Positions 1 through 10,440 of a stretch of 64,000 bases of DNA are shown here, piece after piece (the first letter of the stretch is position 1; the number at the start of each line of letters is the position of its first letter). Origin of the DNA: Metallyticus violacea (lineage: Eukaryota; Arthropoda; Insecta; Mantodea; Metallyticidae); assembly GCA_030762175.1 (NCBI GenBank), contig CM060834.1, forward strand, positions 29,786,501-29,850,500, in the 5' to 3' direction. Below the pieces are notes generated by a model. That model was not told where the DNA came from, searched no databases, and was given only the letters and a program-made list of their open reading frames with translations. The translations under genes were made by a program, and so were the position numbers.

Positions 1-520
1 ATTGGTTTTTAGAAGTTTTATCCCACAGTAAACAAAGGCTTTGAGTCAACGTCTTACTATTCTTTTAAAAGATTACCTGATCCATTAAGAAGTAGGGATT
101 CATCCTCTGAAGTTACATTTTGGCTGATGTAACAGTCCATCCCTGACATTTAAACCCCTGAACGTAGTTCCTAGATATTACTAAAGCAAGCAGCATCCCT
201 TAGAATGAAAATAACACAGGCTTATCTTTCTTCCTCACAAAAACAGTTTTCCCTCTCTCTGCCTCACCCTTTTAACATTGGAGATTAATCTCATGATGGG
301 ACGAGCAAGCACAACACCTAATACTGCTTTTTGGCCTGCATAAATTGATACAACCCATCTGATCCCAAATAGCATCCCTCCAGTACTTGCGATATGGTAA
401 AAATAATGTAATATGAAAAAAAAAAAAAAAAAACCTAAATTAGGTAGGGAAAAATACGAAATACGAATTATGTTTTATGATTCGATTACATTATTGAGAA
501 AAGGGTAGAATTTAAGCAGC

Positions 521-745
521 CATGTTACTTATTGACTATGAAAAGGCATATGACAGAGTAGACAGAAATAAATTTCTTCAAAGTCTATAAAATAGACAAG
601 TTATTAAATTTATAATCATTGCAATAAAACTCTTTATAAAATTATATAATTAGTTAAAATTTAATAATTTACAAAGAAACCAAAAAAACTAATCTATTAT
701 TAAGACAAGGATGTGGTCTATATCCCTTATTATTTAATATACACT
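521..745 (+). pseudogene. LINE reverse transcriptase fragment (5' part of interrupted copy)
   Basis: Conceptual translation gives LLIDYEKAYDRVDRNKFLQSL, the conserved opening of the RT palm in non-LTR retrotransposons (family form: F-D-x-x-K-A-F/Y-D-x-V). It is followed after stops by a degraded match to the RQGC-LSP-LFN-Y box (about 705-742, where the codons for a C-G-L-x-P-LLFN-like run can be seen in another frame). In the live enzyme this domain copies the element RNA at a nicked target. Here it has several stops and frameshifts and is not functional. It breaks off where the sequence acacttttgtgcaaattaat begins, and the rest of a similar LINE resumes near 1958, so I infer one LINE split by the Tc1-like insertion. 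The clade is uncertain. Confidence 0.7.
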
Positions 746-1500
746 TTTGTGCAAATTAATGGAACAAAGATATTGTTCTACTTTTTTCACGATATTCCAA
801 AATTACTTTTTAGTAAACAGTGCTTTTAGCATTTAATGTGTCCAACACTTGGTATTAATTACCATTTTCACTGATTTGGGGATAGTCAGCAAGTTTTTCA
901 TACATATTTCACTTATTTCTGGGTCATGAAATGACCTTTTAGCACAGCGCAATACATATTTTTTTTTTTTTTTGGTAGTGTAGTCCATTTTCCTCTTCCA
1001 TTTCTTGATAATCGCCCAAAGATTCTCTATAGGGTTGAGATCCGGCGAATATTCAGCCCAATCCAAACACCGAAAACCATTTTTCACCATGAGGTCTTTT
1101 AAAATTCTTCGACGCATGACATCGGGAAAATCATCATTTCAATGTTCAGTTCTTCTGCCAATCTCTTCAGTTCTAGGGTGCCCGTTTTCTCTAAAATTAA
1201 GATATACTTGTTGTTACTCATTGGGTCAACAGCAATCAAACGTTTAGTGCTTGTCAATGTTAAACAGTCACAAAGCACTCTCTTTTCGGACAATTTTCGT
1301 TTTTGGCCACATCGTCCTTTCCTTTGTAGTGAAATTCACCCAGTTTCATTTTCCCTTCTAATTATATTATTAACAGCACCCAAACTTACATTACATTCAG
1401 CTGATATCTCTTCGAGTCATATTACTAAATTTATGGGGGGTTATGAATTTACTTTACTTCTTTTCTTAGGTGTGATATCCATTAGAATTAAAATATGCTT
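743..1500 (-). pseudogene. Tc1-like transposase remnant (DDE, C-terminal half)
   Basis: On the minus strand 1117 to 833 encodes a 94-residue stretch with FRCLDWAEYSPDLNPIENLW, the hallmark third-catalytic-residue box of Tc1 transposases (Glu of the IEN motif is present). Upstream (1293-1100, another frame) lies NKYILILEKTGTLELKRLAEE, which fits the segment before the second catalytic Asp. The expected QDNAPCHT box between them is missing or destroyed, and the frame shifts there. An upstream segment reading GRCGQKRKLSEKR (about 1270-1320) looks like the GRPRK linker after the paired HTH domains. This is a dead cut-and-paste transposon. The sequence tacacttttgtgcaaattaatgg near 740 could be one terminal repeat; I could not find its partner. 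The insertion interrupts a LINE. Confidence 0.8.
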
Positions 1501-1760
1501 GCTAAATAAAATGTTAAAACATCTAGAAACAAATAAAATTGCTTACGTCCGGTACAACCAATAAATCAATAACTACAATTAACTATCTCAGTAATGGGTA
1601 TCATTGAATGCGGTGTAGAACTGGAGGGAAACAGGTATTAGCACTAAAAACTTAAAACAGTACATTTAACTTGTTCACACTAATACGCACACACGTATAT
1701 TTAGATCAAATTAAACAATGGAAAACTAGAAACCCAAAAGCATTTAAATCGGCAAAAACA

Positions 1761-1899
1761 AATAACTGGCCACATCTAACTTCCTAGCTGATACCACTTG
1801 AAGCTTGCTGCCCCCTCTCCTTGTAAAAGTATCACCCTGCGATGTCTTCCTGCTCCATTTGATGAAGAACTGGGAACGTGATTTTCAAGCCCAGAAGGG
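1761..1899. repeat. Interspersed repeat G, copy 1
   Basis: About 139 bp closely matching 4497-4635 in the same orientation. Shared words include taactggccac, tctaacttcct, gctgccc and gtgattttcaagcccagaag. Copies differ by scattered substitutions and small indels. It lies between the Tc1-like remnant and the downstream part of the LINE. Nature unknown; no ORF, no tRNA-like head. Confidence 0.75.
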
Positions 1900-1954
1900 A
1901 TGACAAGGTTAGTTGTTTATTTTTGCCGACCATACGTTAATACAAGATTTTAAT

Positions 1955-2667
1955 TTCTGACGCAGGATATGACCTTCAAAAAGCCTCCTTTATATTATCA
2001 GACGTAGCAGAACAATGTAATATGCAAATCTTCATTGACAAAACGAAAACAGTAGCTTTTGAAGGAAAATATACAAGAGCAAATATAGTTATACGTAACC
2101 AGATTGAAGAACAAGTAAGATCCCTTTAATATTTAAGCTGTGAAATGCGTAATTAAAAAAAAAAAAAGATGAAATAGATAAAACCATTCAAAGATGTAAT
2201 TATATCAATGGAATTAAAAAAAACAAACAAACGAGAAAAGAAGTGTTATTAGAATTCTATAATACTGTGAGTAAACCTTGTATTAATGTATGGTAGTGAA
2301 TCACGGGTTATGACAAAAAATTAAGAACAGTGACTTGAAACGGTGAGATTTTTAAGGCCTTTAGTTGGAGTGAGCAAAAGAGATCACATCGGAAACAATT
2401 ATATTCCCAACAACTGGGAGTCCAAAACATTACTGAGGAAATTCAATGATACAGAAAGATCATATGAATTGGATGGAAGAGGGCGGACTATCTAAGGTTA
2501 TATTTCAATACAATCCAAGAGCATCTAGATCAATATTAAGCCCAAAGTAGAGGAGGATAGACCAGTATTTCTGAAAACCGTTGCTTCGGAACGGGGAAAT
2601 TAGCAGCATACCTGGGATGGAAAGAAGAAGAAGAAGAAGAAGAAGAAGAAGAAGAAGAAGAAGAAGA
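1955..2667 (+). pseudogene. LINE 3' part: post-RT region, C-terminal domain and GAA tail
   Basis: Translation of 1960-2110 gives DLQKASFILSDVAEQCNMQI followed by a KTKTVAFEGK match, which is the thumb region that follows the catalytic box in many arthropod LINEs (family form ending KTKVMAFKG). Further on, 2265-2480 contains pieces like LMYGSES, RFLRPLVGVSKRDHIGN and NDTERSYELDG, matching the usual YGSETW ... R-x-L-R ... KRD-R-N-x-x-I region. The element ends in a pure GAA tract (2624-2667) directly after the coding remnant, which is probably its 3' tail. Numerous stops and frameshifts; dead. It continues the fragment at 521-745. The catalytic Y/FADD box is not seen and would fall in the interrupted interval. 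Confidence 0.7.
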
Positions 2668-2825
2668 TTAGATTTCAATTTTTAATACTCATGTAACAAC
2701 AATATTTTTACCATTTTACAAAGTTTAATTTATTTGAAGTGCAGAGTGCATTCTATGGGGAACACAATACTGCAGATTTCAGAATTTAATCAACGAGTCA
2801 TCGACAAGTTTGTTGTCATGAATAC

Positions 2826-3155
2826 GAGGAGAATAGCTTTTCATTTATTTGTTTAAATATGTGTATTACCATATTTTTATTAAATTATCCTTCTTTCTCT
2901 CTGTTTTGTATGTTTGGCACACACTTTAAATACATATTAACATAATTAAACACATGTCAATCTAATTAAAAACATGCCAATATAATTAAATTCATATGAA
3001 CCTATGTAAATAGGTGTCGCACTAATTAAATGCATGTCAACCTATTTAAATACATATCTAAATTTAAACATACAAAACAGAGAGAAAGAAGGATAATTTA
3101 ATAAAAATATAGAAATGCACCTATTTATACAAATGAATAGAAAGCTATTCTCATC
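2826..3155. repeat. Inverted repeat with 45 bp perfect arms
   Basis: Positions 2871-2915 and 3066-3110 are exact reverse complements over 45 bp (contains ttatccttctttctctctg and its complement). The match continues imperfectly outward to about 2826 and 3155 (gaatagctttt against aaagctattctc). The 150 bp spacer is filled with the AT-rich 20 bp repeat unit. There is no ORF inside. It could be the junction of an inverted duplication or terminal repeats of a small element; I cannot tell which. Confidence 0.9.
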
Positions 3156-3515
3156 ATATTTATTTAATTTTATTGATATATGTTTTAATTAAGCTGAAAT
3201 GTATCAAATTATGATGACATGTATTTAATTAAGTTGGTATGCATTTAATTGATTGACATTATTTAATTAAGTTGTCATCTACTAAATTATATTGAAATAT
3301 ATTACATCATTTTAACATGTGTTAAATTATGTTGACATGTGCTCAATTATTTTAGAATGTTTTTAATTAGGTTGAATGTATTTAATTAATTTAACATGTA
3401 TGTATTTATGTTAGCATGTTTTAGTTAGGTTGACATGTATTTAAATCATTTTTTATATATTTAATTACTTTGCTATGTACTTAACTAATTTAAATTTTGA
3501 CGAGTGTTAATCATA
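2930..3515. repeat. AT-rich degenerate ~20 bp repeat array, part 1 (polarity switch)
   Basis: A short unit close to aattaaatacatgtcaacct recurs about every 20 bp. From 2930 to 3060 it reads in this sense; from about 3170 to 3500 it reads as the reverse complement (form aggttgacatgtatttaatt). Units are diverged by substitutions. The switch lies at the inverted repeat arm at 3066-3155. Non-coding. Confidence 0.85.
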
Positions 3516-4496
3516 GTTAATGAGATTCTAGAAACTTGCTGTTTACTTATATTTAGCAATGCTAATATAGGTAGCTTTATATGCCGCGCACCGCCACTGT
3601 AACCAGTTCAAATACAACTATCGTTCCAGCATCCAAAGAGAAGACCTGGGTCTCAAGAAATATAGCAACACGAAAGTTCTAGGTCAAATACCGGTTTTTT
3701 ATTTTTTTCCTTAAAAATGGTTTAAATAGTCTCGTCTTACACCGAGGGATTTACGTGTGATGGAAATGCATTTTTGGCGTTAGACGTGTTCATGAAGACT
3801 ACGTCTTTTATGATTCGATATTATGGCTAAAAAGGGAGAATGGAGGATAGATCTATCTATGTCCGCAATTAGGAACCAATTTCCGACAGAGAATTATACA
3901 CGAGATACATTTAGAAAGTTACCGGACCTTATATGCCGTATTCCGTAGCTGCTATCCGTACAACCTTAACAATGTGGGTTGAAAAGAACACTCGTGTCCG
4001 TAATTCACTGTCACGCAATGTAGTTGGGACAAGAATAAAATTATTATTTATTTGAAACGACTTAAAAAAATGTACACAAGCTTTAGGGGACTTGATTCTT
4101 CTGATCTTCAGTTGTTCGCGGAATTTACATCTTTGTGACTATAGAAAACACCGCTAAGTGTTTAGAACAATCCGTTGAATCGGGAAGTGTTTAAAAGTTG
4201 TTACACAACCTCAATGAAGAACACCAAATACCTGAAATGATCCAAATACACAATAACCGGGCCGTTATTCATGTTTATAAAACCATAACAGGTGATATAA
4301 CATACATATCATCCGCCGAACAAAACATCAGTCATTAGTTTGAATCTTCTTAAACAACACACTCCCAACGAAAGCCAAGAGAGCAAAGAGGATATGGAAT
4401 ACGATGGTGACACTCTTCTCTCTTTACAAGGACAGTTTGTGTTCCGAAAGTTCCCCTAAAGGTGTGTGAAAAAGGATCGAAAATTAGAATTAGAAA
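3516..4496. other. No recognisable gene
   Basis: About 1 kb with slightly higher GC than its flanks and only short ORFs. Both ends touch repeats. I recognise no transposase, RT or tRNA-like motif on either strand. Confidence 0.5.
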
Positions 4497-4635
4497 CATA
4501 ACTGGCCACGTCTAACTTCCTGGCTAATACCACTGTGAAGCTCGCTGCCCACACTCCTTGCAAACTTGTCACCCTGAGATTTCTTCCTGCTATATGATGA
4601 AGAACCGGAAACGTGATTTTCAAGCCCAGAAGGGG
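4497..4635. repeat. Interspersed repeat G, copy 2
   Basis: Same-orientation copy of 1761-1899, with words such as actggccacgtctaacttcct and gtgattttcaagcccagaag. The short ORFs here on both strands are not related to a protein I recognise. Spaced about 2.7 kb from copy 1, with the LINE end and the AT-rich array between them. Confidence 0.75.
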
Positions 4636-4794
4636 TTTAGCACCATTGAAGACAATAAGCAAAGTCAGTGCTTCCCGTTTTGTTTCCGAAGAATGACCAG
4701 CTGTGTAGAGACTGAGGTATGTATGTATTTATTCAATATGTAATTGGGCTTATATCTTTTGGCAATAGAAAAATGGTGAATTTACAATATTTAA

Positions 4795-5790
4795 AGCTTA
4801 TACTTACAATTATACATGTCAACATTATTAAATCGTGTAGTATTAATTAAATAATGACAAGGTACTTAAGTCATGCATAACTAATTAAATACATATAAAC
4901 ATAATTAATACATTAAAACATGTTAACCCTAATAAATATATGTCAATATAATTAAATGCGTGTCAATCTAATTAAAACATGTCAACTTAATTAAAACATG
5001 TCAACCTAATTAAAAACATGTCAATAATTAAATGCATATCAAGCTATGTAAATAGGTGTCTGACTAATTAAATGCATGTCAACGTACTTAAATACATGTC
5101 ATAATAAAATAAAATTCACCATAATAAAATATATATTAAAATAATGTAATATTTCAATATGATTAAGTACATGACAGCTTAATTACATAGCTGTCAACCA
5201 ATTAAATACGTACCAACTTAATCAAATACATGTCATCATAATTTATTACATATGACCTAATTAAATACATATCAATATAACTAAATAAATTTACATTATT
5301 TAAGTACATCGCAAGGTAATTAAATATATAAAAACCGATTTAAATACATGTCAACCTAAATAAATATATGCTAACACAAATACATACATGTTAAATTAAT
5401 TAAATACATTCAATAACAATAATTAAAAACATGTTAACATAATTAACTCATTAAAATGTAATTAAACATGTCAACATAATTATATATACCATATAATACA
5501 ATACATTCAACCTACTTAAATATTTGTCGAAACTATTTAAATATATTTCAATATAATTCAATGCATTTCAGCTTAATTAAATTCATGTCAACTAATGAAA
5601 TACATGTCAATCTAATTATATGCATGTGACCCTAATAAAATGCATGTCAACCTATTTAGATACATGGCAAGCTATTTAAATAAATTCCATTCTAATTAAA
5701 TACATGCCAACGTAATCAAATACATGTCTACGAATTAATCATCTAATTTAATATATTTAAACCTAATTAAATACAAGTCAGCTGAAAAAA
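4795..5790. repeat. AT-rich degenerate ~20 bp repeat array, part 2
   Basis: Roughly 1 kb made of about fifty diverged copies of a unit near aattaaatacatgtcaacct, all in the same sense as the first segment of the array at 2930. Local variants include atgtcaacctaattaaaaac and acatgtcaatctaattatat. It is almost pure A+T with conserved tgtca/catg words at about 20 bp spacing. It behaves like a short-period satellite or minisatellite. No coding potential. Confidence 0.85.
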
Positions 5791-8245
5791 GCTAAAATAC
5801 GAACTATGTTCTCTTAAATGTTTTATTTGTAAGGGGACCGAGGTAAGTTTTAAATTATCATTTAATATCTGATCCATATCCGGAAACTTTCTGAGTCTCC
5901 ACCATACGATACTCTACAGATGCAGCAAATGTTTCACATAGTGGAAATAAACACATCCTTTATTATAAATGACAATGATCACGTCCGCACACATGTGCAC
6001 GCTAAGTTAACTCTTAACAACAACAAATGTTCGTGATGGAATTTTTAACCAAGTAACACTTAAGTGCTGTGAAATTCCTTTCTTTGGGAGCAGCAAAATG
6101 TGCCGACATTTAACTCATTATCACCCAGCGAACTCCTACAATGGTTCTATCCGTATAACAATCCAAAGTTGTTTTCGTGGCTCTATTAGAACAAGAGAAA
6201 GAGAGAGGGAGTGAAATGTGGCGACAGGCCCTAGCATCCTCCTCAAACACAGCCAATAATCGGGCGACCACCTTACACCTATTAGAAACATCCATTAGCG
6301 ATGCTTAAAGTGTTACTCTCGATGTTTCCTTTTCCACAAAGCTTGGCATGTGTTCGACTTGGATTCCGCGTCTTAGGGTAAGAGTACCAGTAGCTGTACC
6401 ATTCTAAACTTGAGAATCGTTCCGTCAGGAGACCAAAAATTGTTTAGATATTCAAATTACTTTCTTTAGTTTATTTTACCACTCTATTATAAATACCGAA
6501 AATTAAACTCTTTCAGAGCGAAAATAGCTCTAAAGAAGTTTACTTATAGTAAAATATTATTCATTTGCAGATATCATTTGTCTTAGTATTTTATTATTAG
6601 TTTAAATTATAGTTACCAATTTACTAATGGTCAGTCGCAGGCAAAATAATTCGTAATACGTAAAACTTATCTTTAAGTGGAATATCTATTAAAGGTACAC
6701 AAAACTAATTACAAATATTGAAAATAGTAAATACTGTGGTTATTTCTTATTGCTGTACTCAACATTGATATTACTGAGTAAATAAGTAAAACAATGATTT
6801 TTTTTTTTTTAATATTTCAAACAGGATTGCTGTAAACAATTAATTTTTCGACTATTAATTTTTCAAAATAAACTTTACGAAAACCTGTTTTGCATCGCTG
6901 TCAAGTAATCTGTATTCTTTTTAGGAATAAATGAGGGTGAAAATGGGACTATAATTATTATCTCTTACTTTATGTACTACACCTTTTTTCTTTAATAGCT
7001 AGGATTACTGGTAGTCCGTTGTTTAAGTTTGGTTCAAGTCACATTGAAACTGGTTCAATAATTCGAGAAAGTGTTCACTTTATTCCTTGGCCAAGAGATT
7101 CCGATCTTTAACTTCTGTTCAAATTTCACTTTTATGTATTATTTGTATCACATTATATCAGAAATTGCATTTTGAAGGTATATTTCTACGCTACACTTTG
7201 TCTAGTAAAATACATAAGTTTAGTCACTCCAAAGTTCTTAGTTTCCAAATGTTTTATTCCTTGTACAAGTTCACAATTGATACTTGTGTTCAGAATAAAA
7301 CATTGTATGATTAAATTCTTTCTTTTTGGTATTATATTTATCTGTATATATTAATTTAGCTATAAATTCAAATTTTATAGCTCCGAAAACGAAGGTTGAA
7401 TGCAAAATTTTTGAGGCCATAGCTTATAAAAGCCACATCTCTGATGTCAGTGAAAGTTTGTAGAGTTCTGTAGCGTTCCTACCCGAGTTAACCACTGGGC
7501 TGTGAAGGTTGTAGAATGTTTGGCATGTTAGGGGCAGATGGATGGAAAGGAATGCCTGGGGTTGCTTCCGAAATATGTTATAGGGTGTATAGCTTTCACC
7601 ATTGATGGGAGAATCCTAGGTGCCCGCAGACCAGGTTAGACATCTTGAAATCTTCCACAATAGCAGAAAACACTGTGGTATCTGGCAGCATGCCAGTCAG
7701 GATATCGCTCATTGCTGACAAGTTTACTACCAGACAAGTTGAAGCCTCGGTCTCTACAGCAAAATGCAACATACTTCCTGAAAACTTTACATTTTAAAAC
7801 ATAAACCAAATGTTTAAATTTTGCTTTCAGCTTGAGTATTTTTCTATATATGAAATTTGAGGGGAACATTTCCAATGAACTGGTTAGGCTATTTGAGAGA
7901 TGCCATATCATTGATATTAAATTTTAGTTTACGTTATCCACATTATATGAATCAAAACTTCACGCTCTTTAAGTACAGTTGCAGTAACACAACTTGACTA
8001 ATATAAAAAGCCTTTCATTGTGTGTTATTACTGTTCTTAGTTACGCCAGTACATAAATAGTCTAGAATGAATGTTTATGTACGACACACGTGAAAACGGA
8101 ATCTTGCAGACAAGTGGTGAGGCGACTAACAAAAAAATTATCATGGGAATCATGTTCCAGGTAAAGAAACTATTCGCCATACATCAAAAAGATGCAAGGT
8201 ATAGGATCTGTCAATGGCACGAAAAGTGTTCTGAACTGGTGTGTT
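5791..8245. other. No recognisable gene
   Basis: AT-rich DNA with a moderately GC-richer patch at about 7390-7760. Only short ORFs of about 60-90 codons occur, with no recognisable domain. Confidence 0.4.
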
Positions 8246-8345
8246 CTTACGGAAGAAAAGTTTGATGAAGTACAGGAGCTTCCTACCAGATGTCGACAAT
8301 GTATTGCCGCTGAAGGGTATCATTTTCAACGTTTCTTATAATATA
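8246..8345 (+). pseudogene. Possible tail of a Tc1/mariner-type transposase
   Basis: Reads about EVQELPTRCRQCIAAEGYHF before a stop. This resembles the C-terminal end of several IS630/Tc1-mariner transposases (form RC-x-x-CI-x-A-x-G-x-H-F). No other part of the protein is seen upstream, so this is a weak call from one short motif. Confidence 0.3.
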
Positions 8346-8354
8346 GGTTAGTGC

Positions 8355-8355
<1 letters not shown>

Positions 8356-8406
<51 letters not shown>
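8356..8406. repeat. (TTA)n microsatellite
   Basis: About 17 uninterrupted tta/att units. Followed by AT-rich sequence with no clear parent element. Confidence 0.97.
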
Positions 8407-8407
<1 letters not shown>

Positions 8408-8577
8408 TTAAAAACAGTATTATTTTTATGCTTTTAGTAAAAATACAAATATTAAAATAAAAACAGTAACTTTACGTGCGGCGACTACATATCTCTTTTT
8501 ATCAAATAAGCAGTCGCGCTTAGGCGGCACGCAACTCAAATAACCTCACTGTAGAAGCATAAATTGCAACTTAAAAT

Positions 8578-9784
8578 TAAGAAGAAGAAGAGGAACAAGA
8601 AGAAAAGAAAAGAAAAATGAAAAACCAAACCCCATATTTTGCCCAATATAGATAATTTTGTTCTCTCTCAATAAAATCACATACATATAGAATGTTTGAA
8701 ACCTAGTAAAGAGAGAATTAAAAATCTATTTAATAATAAATATCTAATAATATGTATAACTTTATTATTGTGTAACTTAATAAAATGTATATTATAACAT
8801 TTATAGGTTTGTGATATTAAATAAACAAACATATTTAATTAGTTTAACAATATTTATAAATCTTTAAAATTTGAAGTGAATTTTGAAAAAAAAAAACTCA
8901 GTTTTTTTCTTTACAACTTAAAAATATCAATAATTTTTGCGTTCTCAAATAAGGCTTAAAGAAATTGGAATGAATACCTAAAATACAATGTCATCTTTCA
9001 TCATTTAACTTTAAAGTTATAAACCAAATAACTAATAACTCTGAGATGTTTGAATGTTACCAAGCTATATTTAATAACCAAGAATAAAATGTAAATCATA
9101 GGTGCTTCCTTCAATTTACTCATTACTTCTATTGCCTGCACAAACTTCCTCCAAAGCTTCCACAAGATTTGTCTTAAAATGAAGATTCAATAAACAATGT
9201 CATTATTTACACTGAGTTTCGTTGCTAATAGCAACCAATATATTAGTACATCCATCAATCCACAGGTGATCGTTTCTGTTGCACGAATTTGCCATTGTAT
9301 TGGATGTGTTGACCTTTGGAATAAAGGATGCCATTTTCTAACGATATTTCAACACTCAAGACTCGTGAAAGAAAATAATGAACTGGACCGCAGACAGATG
9401 GAAGTCTGTTAAGAGAAAAAGGCAGTCTTATCTCAACATCAGAACTGAGTAAAAGCTGCTGTGTTTGCTTTTTGTGTTACACATTTAGAAACTCACATAC
9501 TTCCAACTATCTTTGCTTTCAATTTTAGTCTACCCACTCTTTGCTCTCAAATTAAGATCAGATAAACAACATGGGCGATATTATGTAATAAGCTAATACA
9601 ACATTATGTGCTTGAAAGGTTTAATTAATGCAATCGAAAGCTTAACTTATATCTATCTCATTTGTCCATGAACTCTGAACCCAAGTTTTAAATGGAAGAC
9701 TTTTCTCGTTCAAAAAATTTCTACAAGTTGGGGGGGGGGGGGGGAGGAGCAGGAGCTGCGTAAACTAAGTGAATTCCTCACATA
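8578..9784. other. No recognisable gene; purine-rich patch and poly-G run
   Basis: Starts with a GAA/GAAAA-rich patch (8578-8620) and is then AT-rich. A 15-16 nt G run lies at about 9731-9745. Short ORFs only. Confidence 0.5.
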
Positions 9785-10225
9785 GTAGAGTAACTTATTT
9801 AAAAAAAGAATATAAAATTCAAACTATGGCCTTATTAATAAATAAAATGAAATAAGTTATAGCATTACTGCATGGTGTTAGGAGTTAAAAAATTAGAAAT
9901 CTTGCAATCTATATGTATGACAAAAGATAGAAAGTATTATTATTATTATTTAGATTAAGCCACAGAAATTAATGATATACTATTAATTAAATGAAATATA
10001 TGACCATGGGTAGAAAAAGCTATTTCTAAAAAAGTTTAAATGTAACCATATTTATGAACTAAGCCTTTGATATCATCTTTACATTCGCTAAATTAGAGAA
10101 AAATAATAAAGTTTTGAGTTACATTATGTATTTAAGAGGTTCATTATTTCAATAAAACAAAAACATGATAATATTTAAAAACAATTACAAAGCACTAAGC
10201 AAATATACACTCTCAACCACTGATT
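9785..10225 (+). repeat. Interspersed repeat H, copy 1
   Basis: About 430 bp that aligns with 24370-24862 in the same orientation. Shared blocks are atgaaataagttatag, an ATT tract, atactattaattaaatgaaa, a segment around aaatgtaaccat and gatatc, ttacattcactaa, and caataaaacaaaaacatg followed by actaagcaaatata. Copies differ by many substitutions and in the length of the internal ATT tract, which marks an old repeat family. In both places a ~140 bp monomer (single here, tandem at 25.1 kb) follows downstream, so H and the monomer may be parts of one larger element. Non-coding. Confidence 0.8.
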
Positions 10226-10299
10226 TCAGAGATTATTTCATTCCTCTTGTTTTATTTCATTTGCATATGAGTTTCCTTAAAAAAAAAAAAAAAAAAAAA

Positions 10300-10440
10300 A
10301 ACGAAAATTGCGGCCGCTAGAAAGAAATTTTAAATTTCACTCTAAACCTGCCTCCTCCGCTCGTTTTTTAGGTTTATCCCCACTACTAATGGCCTGACTA
10401 TCCTAATTTTCGGAAACTACTTTTATCAAATTATTTATCT
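10300..10440 (+). repeat. Solo copy of the ~140 bp tandem-repeat monomer
   Basis: Contains aattgcggccgctagaa, then ttttaggtttatccccactactaatggcc in two short blocks, and ctaattttcggaaact. These match successive blocks of each monomer in the array at 25125-25740 (cggccgatagagcgat, caggtataccTCCACT, ctaattttcagaaact). A poly-A run precedes it at 10279-10301. Confidence 0.75.

Noticed and set aside
4795..5790. Possible CRISPR-like array (regular ~20 bp repeats)
   Set aside because: Units are diverged and contiguous, with no unique spacers, in a eukaryotic AT-rich minisatellite context.
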